Source: Rhodopila sp. (GTDB lineage Bacteria > Pseudomonadota > Alphaproteobacteria > Acetobacterales > Acetobacteraceae). Taken from it: a stretch of DNA of 47,240 bases. The notes under the pieces are model-generated. The model was not told the DNA's origin, made no database searches, and saw nothing but the letters and a program-made list of their open reading frames with translations. The stretch covers positions 1-47,240 of the forward strand of contig JARLIN010000362.1 of the NCBI GenBank assembly GCA_031291715.1, written 5' to 3'. Positions 25,804-34,884 of this stretch are shown piece after piece; positions within the stretch are counted from its first letter, which is position 1, and every line of letters begins with the position of its first letter. The position numbers were made by a program, and so were the translations under genes.

Positions 25804-25906
25804 ATTTTAGGAAAAACTGAAATTTCGACATCTCCGCGTGCAATATCCATGGAGATGCATGTTTCGAAGGAATAGGGATGGCAGTTGCTGTCACATCCCC
25901 GACCAT
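25802..25906 (-). CDS. Candidate 5' portion of terL in another frame (34 codons)
   Basis: ATG at 25906 with AAGG eight bases upstream, open for 34 codons (MVGDVTATAIPIPSKHASPW then ILHAEMSKFQFFLK), stopping at TGA followed by C. The terminase frame begins at the next codon if one base is skipped. Loss of one A from the run of four A's at this place, or a +1 translational step, would fuse the two. It may instead be a chance frame; the sequence shows no family motif. Confidence 0.35.
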   Translation of the reverse strand: MVGDVTATAIPIPSKHASPWILHAEMSKFQFFLK

Positions 25907-25914
25907 ATCAAGAA

Positions 25915-25946
25915 CCTTAGTATATTTTGGGGTGTTTGGTCAAGCC
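25915..25946 (-). promoter_or_regulatory. Possible promoter of the phage module
   Basis: On the minus strand an A/T-rich island has CTTGACC (TTGACC at 25943-25938) and TATACTAA (25924-25917) just ahead of the ATG at 25906. The spacing of TTGACC to TATACT is 13, or 15 to TACTAA, short for a vegetative sigma factor, so at most a weak or non-standard promoter. It is the only promoter-like segment between tgt and terL. Confidence 0.25.
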
Positions 25947-26088
25947 TTTTTTCCTATTTATGTCGCGTGCGACCGGCACTCGACGCGCCATGCTCCCCCA
26001 CATGTGGATGCCTTTTACGGCCGGTCGGCGCGTGCGCGCCTGACATATGGCCTTGTCAGACCGGGTTGCTCCGCCTTACGCACCGCCG

Positions 26089-27234
26089 ATGAACATCACG
26101 CCGACCATGACCGCTGGGTTCCGTTTCCAGACACTCGCTACGGATGGCCCGGCCCGCACCGGCATTTTGCATACCGCCCATGGCCCCCTTGAGACGCCTG
26201 CGTTCATGGCCGTCGGTACGGCTGGGACGGTCAAGGCGATGACAGCCGATGCGGTCCGGGCGACCGGCTGCCAGTGCGTCCTCGGTAACACCTACCATCT
26301 CATGTTGCGCCCCGGAGCGGAGCGAATTGCCGCCCTAGGCGGCCTTCACCGCTTCATGGATTGGCCAGGCCCGATCCTGACTGATTCCGGAGGCTTCCAG
26401 ATCATGTCACTGGCGGCTCTGAGGAAGATCGACCGTGACGGCGTGACTTTCCAATCTCATATCGACGGCAGCCGCCATCGCCTGACGCCTGCCATCTGCA
26501 TGGAGCTGCAGAGGCTGTTCGACACGACGATCAGCATGGTGCTGGACGAATGCACCCCATTCCCAGCGACCTATGAGGCGGCGGAGTCATCGATGGAGAT
26601 GTCGATGCGCTGGGCCCGGTCATCCAGGGAGGCGTTCTGTCAGCGACCGGGATACGGTCTGTTTGGTATCGTCCAGGGAAGTACATACGCGGATCTGCGT
26701 CTGCGTTCAGTTCGCGCCCTGAAAGATATAGGTTTCGATGGATATGCCGTCGGCGGGCTGGCGGTCGGGGAGGGGCAGCCGGCCATGCTGGCAACGCTCG
26801 ACGTGACGGTACCTCATCTGCCCGAAGATGCGCCACGGTATTTGATGGGTGTGGGAACACCAGACGACATTCTCTGTGCAGTCGAACGTGGCATCGATAT
26901 GTTCGACTGCGTGATCCCGACCAGGGCGGGCCGCACCGCTCGGGCGTACACGGCAAGCGGTGTCTACAATTTGCGGAATGCCCGCTTCGCGGATGATCCG
27001 GCGCCGCTTGATCCGGAATGCGAATGCCCGGCTTGTTCCAGGCATAGCCGGGCCTACCTCCATCATCTCTTTCGGGCTGGAGAAATGCTTGGGCCGATGC
27101 TCCTCACCTGGCACAATCTGGCCTACTACCAATCTCTCATGCGGGGCATTCGTCGCGCGATCCAGGTTGGCGAACTTTCCGACTACGCCGCCCGAGTGCG
27201 CGCCGGCTGGAAAATGCAGGAGGTTTCCCGATGA
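26089..27234 (+). CDS. tgt: Queuine/preQ1 tRNA-guanine transglycosylase
   Basis: 381 residues from the ATG at 26089; an ATG at 26047 in the same frame would add 14 residues without family support, and none of the starts has a clear ribosome site. The enzyme exchanges guanine-34 of tRNAs for Asp, Asn, His and Tyr for preQ1, the entry step of queuosine into tRNA. Visible motifs: [19 protein letters not shown], the active-site [32 protein letters not shown], the nucleophile region [13 protein letters not shown], and zinc ligands in [10 protein letters not shown] plus the His of [11 protein letters not shown]. It overlaps queF by 4 bases. queA, which often lies next to it, is not in the window; the phage module begins about 140-180 bp upstream. 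Confidence 0.95.
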   Translation: MNITPTMTAGFRFQTLATDGPARTGILHTAHGPLETPAFMAVGTAGTVKAMTADAVRATGCQCVLGNTYHLMLRPGAERIAALGGLHRFMDWPGPILTDSGGFQIMSLAALRKIDRDGVTFQSHIDGSRHRLTPAICMELQRLFDTTISMVLDECTPFPATYEAAESSMEMSMRWARSSREAFCQRPGYGLFGIVQGSTYADLRLRSVRALKDIGFDGYAVGGLAVGEGQPAMLATLDVTVPHLPEDAPRYLMGVGTPDDILCAVERGIDMFDCVIPTRAGRTARAYTASGVYNLRNARFADDPAPLDPECECPACSRHSRAYLHHLFRAGEMLGPMLLTWHNLAYYQSLMRGIRRAIQVGELSDYAARVRAGWKMQEVSR

Positions 27235-27698
27235 CTGAAACGCCGTCCTACGGGCACCTTACGCTGCTCGGTCACCCTGCCTCGCAGCCGGGCAATCCCG
27301 ACGATGCCCAATTGGAGCGGGTGGCTAACCCTGCGCCCGGCAAGCATTACATCGTGCGTCTGACATGCCCGGAGTTCACGTCTCTCTGTCCGCTGACCGG
27401 TCAGCCTGATTTCGCCTATCTGATGATAGACTATATTCCTAATGGATGGATCGTCGAGAGCAAGTCCTTCAAGTTGCTTATGGCGTCCTATCGAAATCAT
27501 GGGGCCTTCCATGAAGCGTGTACAATGGAGATCGCCGGCAAACTGGTCGCCCTCCTGGATCCCGTGTGGCTGCGTATAGGGGCCTATTGGTATCCACGCG
27601 GCGGCATCCCAATCGACGTGTTCTGGCAAACCGGAGCCGCGCCGGCGGATGTCTGGGTGCCCGCGCAGGAGGTTCCCCATTATCGAGGGCGCGGTTAA
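27231..27698 (+). CDS. queF: NADPH-dependent 7-cyano-7-deazaguanine reductase
   Basis: 155 residues. It reduces the nitrile of preQ0 to the aminomethyl group of preQ1, the substrate of Tgt. The family hallmarks are present: catalytic Cys in [18 protein letters not shown], the QueF motif [20 protein letters not shown] with Glu and His residues, and the C-terminal [13 protein letters not shown]. Short single-domain (type I, about 150 residues) form. The ATG overlaps the tgt stop in ATGA, so translation is probably coupled. No unusual features. Confidence 0.97.
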   Translation: MTETPSYGHLTLLGHPASQPGNPDDAQLERVANPAPGKHYIVRLTCPEFTSLCPLTGQPDFAYLMIDYIPNGWIVESKSFKLLMASYRNHGAFHEACTMEIAGKLVALLDPVWLRIGAYWYPRGGIPIDVFWQTGAAPADVWVPAQEVPHYRGRG

Positions 27699-27732
27699 GT
27701 CACCGCCGACTCTCAGTTAAGGTTGCAGGCCA

Positions 27733-28839
27733 ATGACAGGGGTCCCTCCCATCCCGCCCCCTGGCGGCCATACGCCCAAGAACCGCCAGGCTGATCTTCG
27801 AAGCCGGATACGAGACCATGCGTTGCGAATCGGCTTCGATGCGGTCGGATTTTGTCGGGCAGATCTCGCCCCGGACGTTCGAGAACGACTGACCCATTTC
27901 CTCCAGGCTGGTTATCATGGTGACATGGGGTGGCTTGCAGCCCGGGCGGAGCAACGAAGCCATCCACAGTCCCTGTGGCCAGATGCCCGAAGTGTGGTTG
28001 TCCTCGGCCTGTCCTATGCACCCGCGGATGATCCCCTCGCGGTGATCGCGCAACGGAGCAGGGGGTCGATATCGGTCTATGCCCGCAACCGCGACTACCA
28101 CGACGTGATCAAGGGCAGGCTGAAACATTTGGGCCAGTTCTTGGTGTCACGCTTCGCATGCCAAGTGAAGGTCTTCGTGGACACGGCCCCGGTTATGGAA
28201 AAGCCATTGGCGCAGAGCAGCGGACTCGGGTGGCAGGGTAAGCATACCAATCTCGTTTCGCGCTCCCACGGCTCCTGGCTGCTGCTCGGAGAAATCTACA
28301 CAACCCTGGAACTGGAGCCGGATGACACGTCGGCCGATCATTGTGGCTCGTGTTCGCGGTGCCTTGACGTGTGCCCCACGAACGCATTCCCAGCACCCTA
28401 TCAGCTCGATGCGACACGCTGCATCTCGTACCTCACCATCGAGCACAAAGGACCCATCCCTCACGACCTCCGATCGGCGATCGGCAACCGAATCTACGGC
28501 TGCGATGATTGCCTGTCGGTCTGTCCGTGGAACAAGTTCGCGCGGCCGACGTCCCATGAACAGCTTATTGGTCGAAACGATCTAACCGCGCCTCACCTCG
28601 CGGAACTGGCCGCATTGGACGACCAGCAGTTCCGGACGGTCTTCTCCGGCTCTCCGATCAAGCGGATAGGACGCAATCGTTTCGTCCGGAATGTACTCAC
28701 CGCGATCGGCAATTCGAACGACCCAACGCTGCTTCCTGCGGCCGAGTCATTACGGAACGATCCAGATCCGGTTGTAGCCGAGGCCGCTGCGTGGGCGGCG
28801 GCACAACTCACGGTGGCGTCGCGTCAGCCCTCCTCATGA
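27733..28839 (+). CDS. queG: Epoxyqueuosine reductase
   Basis: 368 residues. QueG reduces epoxyqueuosine in tRNA to queuosine using cobalamin and two [4Fe-4S] clusters. Two ferredoxin-like clusters are visible: [12 protein letters not shown] (about residues 213-224) and [11 protein letters not shown] (about 257-267). The cobalamin-binding N-terminal half includes [14 protein letters not shown] and [20 protein letters not shown], with [20 protein letters not shown]. The last 60 residues form HEAT-like helices. It lies 34 bp after queF, completing a tgt-queF-queG operon. The 3' end overlaps the convergent rsmI by 16 bases. Confidence 0.96.
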   Translation: MTGVPPIPPPGGHTPKNRQADLRSRIRDHALRIGFDAVGFCRADLAPDVRERLTHFLQAGYHGDMGWLAARAEQRSHPQSLWPDARSVVVLGLSYAPADDPLAVIAQRSRGSISVYARNRDYHDVIKGRLKHLGQFLVSRFACQVKVFVDTAPVMEKPLAQSSGLGWQGKHTNLVSRSHGSWLLLGEIYTTLELEPDDTSADHCGSCSRCLDVCPTNAFPAPYQLDATRCISYLTIEHKGPIPHDLRSAIGNRIYGCDDCLSVCPWNKFARPTSHEQLIGRNDLTAPHLAELAALDDQQFRTVFSGSPIKRIGRNRFVRNVLTAIGNSNDPTLLPAAESLRNDPDPVVAEAAAWAAAQLTVASRQPSS

Positions 28840-29717
28840 ATTTGCAGCGCGCGCGCGTACACAATCTTGCGTGGCAGCCCCGTGGCCGCGCTTACCAGCG
28901 CCGCGGCATCCTTCACCGTTTGTGTCGCCAAGGCCGCACGTAGCCGTCCGTCGAGGTCTTCCGGATCATCGGTCTCAGGTGGTCCAACCAGCAGTGTGAT
29001 CTCGCCGCGTGCCGGTTCTTGCGTAAACAATGCGGCGAGTTCACTCACTTTTCCGCGTTCCACGGTTTCGAAGCGTTTTGTCAGCTCTCGTGCGACCGCG
29101 GCGGCGCGATCCCCGAAGACATCCTGCAGATCAGAGAGCGTTTCAAGCAGCCGATGAGGCGCCTCATGCCACACCAGGGTCGCCGAAAGCCCCGCACGTT
29201 CAGCCGCCCGCAAGCCGCTGAACGCCGCCCGTCGGGCCGCCTGTTTGGATGGCGGAAACCCAAGAAAGATAAAAGGCAACGGCGGTAATCCGGACAGAAT
29301 GAGCGCGGTTACCGCGGCATTCGGTCCTGGAATAGCCGTCACGGGCAGCCCGGCGGCTATTGCCGCCCTGACCAGCCGGTACCCCGGGTCCGAGACCAGA
29401 GGTGTCCCGGCGTCGGAAACCAAAGCGATCGTCTGGTTGGCCCTTAACCTTTGAAGGACCGACTCGATCCTGGCATCCTCATTGTGTTCATGCAGGGTTT
29501 CGGTCCGGGTGTGGATATCCATGGCCGCGAGCAGCCGCCCGGTTCGACGGGTGTCTTCGCACAGGATCAGGTCACACGCCCCCAGGACGGTTGGTGCGCG
29601 CACCGATATGTCCCCCAGGTTGCCGATTGGCGTAGAAACCAGCACAAGGCCATGAAGCGGGGTGGGCTGGCCGTCTCGCGTGTCATCGGGAGACGCAGCC
29701 GATGCGGCAACGGGCAT
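28824..29717 (-). CDS. rsmI: 16S rRNA (cytidine-1402-2'-O)-methyltransferase
   Basis: 297 residues. It methylates the 2'-hydroxyl of C1402 in the ribosomal P site with SAM. Motifs of the tetrapyrrole-methylase fold: [65 protein letters not shown] and a C-terminal [13 protein letters not shown] at 29717. The first 24 residues precede the conserved domain. Its start codon lies 16 bases inside the divergent lipoprotein gene, so its promoter must overlap that gene. Confidence 0.96.
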   Translation of the reverse strand: MPVAASAASPDDTRDGQPTPLHGLVLVSTPIGNLGDISVRAPTVLGACDLILCEDTRRTGRLLAAMDIHTRTETLHEHNEDARIESVLQRLRANQTIALVSDAGTPLVSDPGYRLVRAAIAAGLPVTAIPGPNAAVTALILSGLPPLPFIFLGFPPSKQAARRAAFSGLRAAERAGLSATLVWHEAPHRLLETLSDLQDVFGDRAAAVARELTKRFETVERGKVSELAALFTQEPARGEITLLVGPPETDDPEDLDGRLRAALATQTVKDAAALVSAATGLPRKIVYARALQIHEEG

Positions 29718-30964
29718 TCCTTCTCCTTATCTGTGCCCTGACATTCTCGGGCTGTGGTGAGCAATTCTCCGGACGGTACGGCGGAGGGTACCAATCTGGA
29801 TCGAACGCTCCGACCTCGCTAGGCCCGAATGCGTCCGGGCCGGGTCGAACACAGCAAACGGCTGCAATTCTCCTGCCGGTGACGGGGCCTCGTGCGGAGC
29901 TTGGTAAGGTTCTCTTGCAGGGGGCTCAGCTTGCCCTGCCGGACGGAAGCGGTCTGACGTTGGATGTTCTCGATACGGGTGGAACGGCTGCCGGAGCCGC
30001 CACAGCGGCCCACGCCGCCGTCACAAACGGCGACAGCTTGATCCTTGGTCCGCTGACATCGGCGGAAACTGCCGCTGTCGCGCCGATCGCCCGTGGTGCC
30101 GGCATCCCCGTATTGGCATTCACCAATGACGCGACGCAATCCCAGCCTGGCATCTGGCCTCTTGGCATCTCACCGGATCAGCAAATCCGGCGCTTGGTCG
30201 TGGCGGCCCAGGCCCAGGGAAAGACACAGTTCGCGGCCCTGTTGCCCGATTCCGATTTTGGCCGGGCGATGGCCACGGCACTCGCGAACGCGACCCAGGC
30301 CGCTGGTCTGCAACCGCCAAACGTGAGGATGCATCCGCCAGGCATGGCGGCGATCACCGCAGCTGCGCGCGATGTGTCGGACTACGCCGATCGGCGGGGA
30401 CCGATCGATGCGAAGGTCAAGGCGGCAAGGGCTCTAGGAACCGCGGATGGCCGTCGTGAGGCGCAGGAGCTTGCAAAGACACCGATCCCGCCGCCGTCAT
30501 TTAACGTCCTGCTTCTCGCGGATACAGGTGACGCCCTACAGGAAATCGCCGCGGTCCTGCCATATTACGATGTCGATCGTTCGGTGGTTCAAATCATCGG
30601 ACCCGCGTTGTGGGCTGATCCGGCGAGTGGGTCCGGCGCCGTTCACGGCGCGTGGTATGCGGCGCCCGACAGTACCACGCGGAGCAATCTCGAACGCGAC
30701 TACGCCGCCAAGTATGGTGCACCTCCGCCGCCGCTGGCGGACCTGGCCTTCGATTCAGCGTCGATCGCGAAGGTCATTCTCGGCCCGAGAGGCAGCGATA
30801 TCGCTGTCCTGACGCAGCCGGGTGGGTTCGTGGGAACCGACGGCTGGTTCGCGCTTCTGTCCGACGGTCAGGTGAGGCGGGGATTGGCGGTATACAGAAT
30901 CGAACGTGGCGGCCCCGAATTGATCGATCCAGCACCGCAGTCCGCGGGGACGCCGGGGTCGTAG
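29702..30964 (+). CDS. Lipoprotein penicillin-binding-protein activator (LppC/LpoA-like)
   Basis: 420 residues. [18 protein letters not shown] is a lipoprotein signal with the Cys at residue 18, which fixes the start at 29702. A bilobed periplasmic-binding fold follows: AAILLPVTGPRAELGKVLLQ, NGDSLILGPLTSAETAAVAP, GIPVLAFTNDATQSQPGIWP and QGKTQFAALLPDSDFGRAMA. In alphaproteobacteria this LppC-family gene usually stands next to rsmI, as here, though on the opposite strand. It is thought to regulate peptidoglycan synthases; direct activity in this group is not established. yraN and gshB, frequent neighbours, are absent downstream. Confidence 0.85.
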   Translation: MRQRAFLLLICALTFSGCGEQFSGRYGGGYQSGSNAPTSLGPNASGPGRTQQTAAILLPVTGPRAELGKVLLQGAQLALPDGSGLTLDVLDTGGTAAGAATAAHAAVTNGDSLILGPLTSAETAAVAPIARGAGIPVLAFTNDATQSQPGIWPLGISPDQQIRRLVVAAQAQGKTQFAALLPDSDFGRAMATALANATQAAGLQPPNVRMHPPGMAAITAAARDVSDYADRRGPIDAKVKAARALGTADGRREAQELAKTPIPPPSFNVLLLADTGDALQEIAAVLPYYDVDRSVVQIIGPALWADPASGSGAVHGAWYAAPDSTTRSNLERDYAAKYGAPPPPLADLAFDSASIAKVILGPRGSDIAVLTQPGGFVGTDGWFALLSDGQVRRGLAVYRIERGGPELIDPAPQSAGTPGS

Positions 30965-31043
30965 GTCCCTGGGGCCGCGTCCGCGTCGCAGATTTTGATA
31001 CCGGGCCACGCTGACACCGACTCTCCGCCGGTTTCCTCCGCGT

Positions 31044-31140
31044 CGTGCCCGGACTGGATCCGGGCACCCGTTGCACCTCGGTAAGTGGTTACTCATCAAT
31101 GAGTTGGTCCGGCACGGATGGTCGGATCAGGCCCGGCCAT
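31044..31140. repeat. Two-part alphaproteobacterial palindromic repeat (REP-like)
   Basis: GTGCCCGGA and TCCGGGCAC form a perfect 9-bp stem with a 5-base loop at 31044-31066. ATGGTCGG and CCGGCCAT form an 8-bp stem with one wobble and a 7-base loop at 31118-31140. The pair, with the characteristic GTGCCCGGA...TCCGGGCAC core, has the form of a widely dispersed intergenic repeat seen across alphaproteobacterial genomes. About 50 bases lie between the two hairpins. Confidence 0.65.
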
Positions 31141-31206
31141 GGCGACCATGGGACAGCGGTCGGCGTGTCAGTTTTTGTGCGAGCTGGTATGAGAGCGCGA
31201 TCGTCC

Positions 31207-31223
31207 GAGGTTGAATCAACCTC
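31207..31223. repeat. Perfect 17-bp palindrome
   Basis: GAGGTTGA-A-TCAACCTC: two 8-base arms around a single central A, too tight a loop for an RNA hairpin, so more like a protein-binding site than a terminator. It lies 69 bases beyond the trpS stop. No regulated gene begins here. Confidence 0.35.
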
Positions 31224-31291
31224 AGACGTGAATCGCCCGCATTAAGCAAATGAACTGCGGCGTGATTGGTTCGACCTGAAGCAATCAGCGT

Positions 31292-32299
31292 CTAGCCACG
31301 GCGAAGACCGACGAACCCAACCAAGCGCTCAGCCTCGCTGACGATGGGGTCGGCGATGGCGGCTGCCCGTTCGGCCCCGGATCGGAGCAGATCGATAAGT
31401 GCCCCCTGGTCGCTCAACAGCCGGCTCGTTTCGGCGGTGATCGGCGCCAGCTTCTCCACCAGCAGGTCCGTCAAGGCGTTTTTGAACGGACCGAACCCTT
31501 GCCCGCCATGCTCCTTCAGCACCGAGGCATGGTCCGTATCTGTCAGTGCCGCGTAGATTCCGACAAGGTTCCGCGCCTCCGGCCGATCGGCCAGGCCATC
31601 CACCTCGGACGGTAAAGGCATCGGGTCTGTCTTGGCGCGCCGGATCTTGAGTGCGATCGTATCGGCGTCATCGTTCAGGTTGATGCGGCTCTGATCCGAG
31701 GGATCCGATTTCGACATCTTCTTCGTGCCATCGCGCAGGCTCATGACACGTGCGGCGGGCCCAAGGATCACCGGCTCGATGTTCGGGAAGAACTCGACGC
31801 CGTAATCGTGGTTGAACTTCTGGGCGATATCGTTCGCAAGCTCCAGATGCTGGCGCTGATCGTCCCCGACCGGCACCCGCGTCGCGTGATAGGCGTGAAT
31901 GTCCGCGGCCATAAGGTTCGGGTAAACGTACAGGCCGGACGACGCGTTCTCCCGGTCCTTCCCGGCCTTGTCTTTGAACTGCGTCATGCGGTTGAGCCAG
32001 CCAAGCCGAGCGACGCAGTTGAAAATCCAGGCGAGCTGCGCATGAGCGCGAACCCCCGATTGCAGGAAAAGGATATGTTTCGCGGGATCGACGCCGCAGG
32101 CCAGCAAAACAGCTGCCATTTCCAGCGACTGTTGACGCAGCGCCGCCGGATCCTGCCAGACCGTGATGGCATGCAGATCTACCACGCACCAGATGCAGTC
32201 GTGGTCGTCCTGAAGCTTGATCCAGTTGCGGATCGCACCGAGGTAATTGCCGAGCGTCGGAATGCCGGACGGCTGAATGCCTGAGAAGACGCGCTGCAT
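31292..32299 (-). CDS. trpS: Tryptophan-tRNA ligase
   Basis: 335 residues from the ATG at 32299 ([20 protein letters not shown]). Class Ic synthetase that charges tRNA-Trp. The HIGH-equivalent is in the TLGNYLGA stretch and the KMSKS signature is in [12 protein letters not shown] at about residue 200. The frame stays open upstream through murJ, but that part is an out-of-frame shadow of murJ. It starts 5 bases after the murJ stop, so the two form an operon, as is common in alphaproteobacteria. Confidence 0.97.
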   Translation of the reverse strand: MQRVFSGIQPSGIPTLGNYLGAIRNWIKLQDDHDCIWCVVDLHAITVWQDPAALRQQSLEMAAVLLACGVDPAKHILFLQSGVRAHAQLAWIFNCVARLGWLNRMTQFKDKAGKDRENASSGLYVYPNLMAADIHAYHATRVPVGDDQRQHLELANDIAQKFNHDYGVEFFPNIEPVILGPAARVMSLRDGTKKMSKSDPSDQSRINLNDDADTIALKIRRAKTDPMPLPSEVDGLADRPEARNLVGIYAALTDTDHASVLKEHGGQGFGPFKNALTDLLVEKLAPITAETSRLLSDQGALIDLLRSGAERAAAIADPIVSEAERLVGFVGLRRG

Positions 32300-32304
32300 A
32301 CCGT

Positions 32305-33894
32305 TCAAGTCTCTGTCGTTGGGGCCGAACTGATGGCTGATCTGTCCTCGCCGCGCAAGCGACGGCGCGACATCATGCGCATGACGTCCCGAAGATCGTA
32401 GGCGCCCAGCAAGGACGCCGCGACGGCATAGGCCAATAACCCGGTGCCAACCAATCCGGCCAGCGACGCCATACGCAGCCATCCGTGTGGCGGCGTCTGA
32501 AACAGCAGGATCTGCACCCGCCATAACACCACGGCCATCGCCGCGGAGGCCCCGATCATGCCGATGCACCGCCTTTGGAGCTGGAGGTCCGGCACGAAAT
32601 GCCCACGCCGGCCTAGGACAACGGCCAGCCCGCCGACGTTGCAGATCGCGGCCAGGCTGGTGGCCAGCGCCGGCCCGATATGGGCGAGGGGCACCATGAA
32701 CGCGAGGTTGAGGACCAGATTCAACGCCACACTCGCAACGCCGATCTTGACCGGCATGCTTGTGTCGCCGCGTGCAAAGAAGGCGGGGGCGAGCACCTTC
32801 ACCAGCACGAAGGCCGGCAGCCCAAGCGCGTAAGCGGCCAGGGACTGCGACGACAGGCGCACGCTCTCCGCGTCGAACGCGCCACGCCCAAAAAGGGCGA
32901 GCATGATCGGGTGGGCGCAGACAATCAGTGCCAACGCGGCTGGCAGAGTGAGAAAAAGTCCATATTCGATCGCCCGGTTGAGCGTGCCGATGGCCGACGT
33001 GGCCTCGCCCGCGCGGACCTGCCGGGATAACAGCGGCAGTAGCGCCGTCCCGACTGCTGTTCCGATGACCCCCAGTGGCAATTGCTGCACGCGATCCGCG
33101 AAATAGAGCACTGACACGGTGCCGGGCGGCAGCAGGCTCGCGATGATCACGTCCACCGTCAGATTGAGCTGGGTCACACCCGCCCCGACAAGACCCGGTG
33201 CCATGCGGCGCATCAGCAGGCGCATCTGCGGCGTCAGCCTCGGGCGGGGGATTTTGAGTGCCATGCCGCCCCGCCGAACCGCCAGCATCAGCAGACCAAG
33301 CTGGGCGACGCCGGAAATGGTGACGCCCCAGGAAAGCGCATGGCCGACCGTTGGCACGTAGGGCGTCATCCAAAGCATGCAGGCGATCGAAACGACGTTG
33401 AACAGCACATACGACGCGGATGCGGCGGTGAATTTCTCCATCCCATTAAGAACGCCGGAAACCAACGCGGCGAGGCAGATCAGGACGAGGTAGGGAAAGG
33501 TAATTCGTGACAGGCTGACGGCCAGGGCGAACTTGCCGGGATCCTCCGCGAACCCCGGCGCGAGGACCACCATCAGTTCCGGCATGAAGATCTCGCCGAG
33601 GACCGTCATGATCCCAAGCCAGAAGGCCATCACCGCGAAGGCTTCCTGGGCGAACTGCTTCGCCGCCCCGACACCTTCCGTGTGCAGCAGCCCGGAAAAC
33701 GCGGGTATGAAGGCGGCGTTGAAGGCACCCTCGCCGAAAAGCCGCCGGAACAGGTTCGGGAGCTTCAGCGCGACAAAGAACGCATCGGCGATCGGCCCGG
33801 TGCCGATCAGCGCGGCGATCAGCATGTCCCGCGCGAAGCCCAGGATGCGGCTGACCAGCGTCCATCCACCGACTGTCAGGATGCCCTTCAGCAT
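32305..33894 (-). CDS. murJ: Lipid II flippase MurJ
   Basis: 529 residues with the multi-helix profile of the MviN/MurJ (MOP) family, about 14 membrane segments. N-terminal motif [20 protein letters not shown] and [20 protein letters not shown], then [13 protein letters not shown], are characteristic. It carries lipid II across the inner membrane for peptidoglycan synthesis. The positively charged tail after the last helix ([14 protein letters not shown]) is cytoplasmic. ATG at 33894; 27 bases after the gpsA stop. Usual length (about 510-530). Confidence 0.97.
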   Translation of the reverse strand: MLKGILTVGGWTLVSRILGFARDMLIAALIGTGPIADAFFVALKLPNLFRRLFGEGAFNAAFIPAFSGLLHTEGVGAAKQFAQEAFAVMAFWLGIMTVLGEIFMPELMVVLAPGFAEDPGKFALAVSLSRITFPYLVLICLAALVSGVLNGMEKFTAASASYVLFNVVSIACMLWMTPYVPTVGHALSWGVTISGVAQLGLLMLAVRRGGMALKIPRPRLTPQMRLLMRRMAPGLVGAGVTQLNLTVDVIIASLLPPGTVSVLYFADRVQQLPLGVIGTAVGTALLPLLSRQVRAGEATSAIGTLNRAIEYGLFLTLPAALALIVCAHPIMLALFGRGAFDAESVRLSSQSLAAYALGLPAFVLVKVLAPAFFARGDTSMPVKIGVASVALNLVLNLAFMVPLAHIGPALATSLAAICNVGGLAVVLGRRGHFVPDLQLQRRCIGMIGASAAMAVVLWRVQILLFQTPPHGWLRMASLAGLVGTGLLAYAVAASLLGAYDLRDVMRMMSRRRLRGEDRSAISSAPTTET

Positions 33895-33921
33895 GTCTGC
33901 CGCGGTCCGGCCATGCGGTCC

Positions 33922-34884
33922 TTATTCATCCCGTTGCGGCCGTGACAAAAGCTCCACGATGGTCTGGGCAAGTGTTTTCTTGCCGGCCAGCAATTCCGCC
34001 ACGGCGCGGCAGACCGGCAACTCGACGTCTCCCGCACGCGCGACCAGGGCCGCGGCGGTGGGAACACCCTCGGTGACGGCCGAGCGGCTCGCGAGTATGG
34101 CGGAAAGGCTTTCGCCTTGGCCAAGAGCATAGCCCAGGCTGAAATTTCGACTGGAGGGACCGGTGCAGGTCAGCAGCAGATCGCCCAGACCGGACAGGCC
34201 CATGACCGTTTCCGCTCGCCCGCCGAGGGCTGTGGCCAAGCGGCGCAGTTCGCTCAGGCCGCGCGTCACCAGGGCCGCCCGCGCGTTTTCGCCCAGGCCG
34301 GCGCCGATGACCGCGCCCGCCGCGATCGCGATGACATTCTTGGCGGCGCCGCCGAGCTGCGCGCCGATCGGATCGTCGTTTCCATAGATCCGGAAGGTGT
34401 TGGTTCCCAGCATGCTGCGCACCTGTTCCCGAAGGCCGGCATCCGTGCTGGCAATGACCGAAGCGGCCGGGAGGCCCTTTGCCACCTCGTGCGCGAAGTT
34501 GGGGCCGGTCAAAACGGCGAGCCGGCGGGCAGGGGGGACGTCGCTGACCACTTCCAATGGTAGCATATGTGTCACCGCTTCGACGCCTTTGGCGCAGACG
34601 ACGATCGCGTCACTGGCCGGTTCCAGCCGTAGGAGCGAAGTACGGAGATGCTGCGTGGGAACGGTCCACAGTAGCAGATCGGCATTGCCGGGAATGTGGT
34701 CGCTGACGTCGAGTGGTTCCGGCAGACGAAATCCCGGCAGCCGACGGTTTTCCCGGTGGGCTTGGATGGCCGCCGCCGCCACGGCATCGCGCGCCACCAG
34801 GGTGACACGATGTCCCGCCCGAACGGCCTGAAGCGCCAGGGCTGTCCCCCAGGCGCCGGCACCGATTACCGCGAGCCTACTCAT
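33922..34884 (-). CDS. gpsA: Glycerol-3-phosphate dehydrogenase [NAD(P)+]
   Basis: 320 residues. It makes sn-glycerol 3-phosphate for phospholipids from dihydroxyacetone phosphate. The N-terminal Rossmann motif is GAGAWGTALALQAVRAGHRV. Further signatures: CAKGVEAVTHMLP, GPNFAHEVAKGLPAA, the catalytic Lys of GAAKNVIAIAAGAVIGAGLG and ARAALVTRGLSELRRLATAL. The C-terminal domain ends ELLSRPQRDE. The ATG overlaps the end of rlmJ by 8 bases, so gpsA is third in a tsaD-rlmJ-gpsA operon. Confidence 0.97.
   Translation of the reverse strand: MSRLAVIGAGAWGTALALQAVRAGHRVTLVARDAVAAAAIQAHRENRRLPGFRLPEPLDVSDHIPGNADLLLWTVPTQHLRTSLLRLEPASDAIVVCAKGVEAVTHMLPLEVVSDVPPARRLAVLTGPNFAHEVAKGLPAASVIASTDAGLREQVRSMLGTNTFRIYGNDDPIGAQLGGAAKNVIAIAAGAVIGAGLGENARAALVTRGLSELRRLATALGGRAETVMGLSGLGDLLLTCTGPSSRNFSLGYALGQGESLSAILASRSAVTEGVPTAAALVARAGDVELPVCRAVAELLAGKKTLAQTIVELLSRPQRDE

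Larger units (their letters stand above)
1295..25906 (-). mobile_element. Contractile-tail phage structural module (defective prophage or domesticated particle)
   Basis: Twenty-five genes lie on one strand with gaps mostly below 50 bp or overlapping starts and stops, an arrangement expected for one long late operon. The order follows known head and myovirus tail clusters: terL, portal, scaffold, capsid, connectors, terminator, sheath, tube, chaperone, tape-measure position, N-like, X, D, V, W, J, I, fibres. No gene for integration, immunity, replication, lysis, small terminase or capsid protease was found between the flanking chromosomal genes. Housekeeping genes border it on the right (tgt) and an enzyme gene on the left. 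Base composition looks less GC-rich than in the right half of the window, as judged by eye only. The exact ends are uncertain because no att repeats were recognised. Confidence 0.85.
30965..31291. other. 327-bp gene-free region between convergent genes
   Basis: The stretch between the lipoprotein gene and the end of trpS holds two half-elements of an interspersed palindrome (31044-31066 and 31118-31140) and a separate short palindrome (31207-31223). No ORF with a ribosome site and no tRNA cloverleaf were found. Since both neighbours end here, the hairpins could stop transcription from either side, but no T-run of a classical terminator follows them. Confidence 0.6.

Noticed and set aside
31230-31291. 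GGTTCGACC near 31268 as part of a tRNA
   Set aside because: No acceptor or anticodon stems can be formed around it on either strand.
32300-33373. A long N-terminal extension of trpS through murJ
   Set aside because: The extension is in a different frame of the well-supported murJ gene; the conserved TrpS N-terminus begins at 32299.
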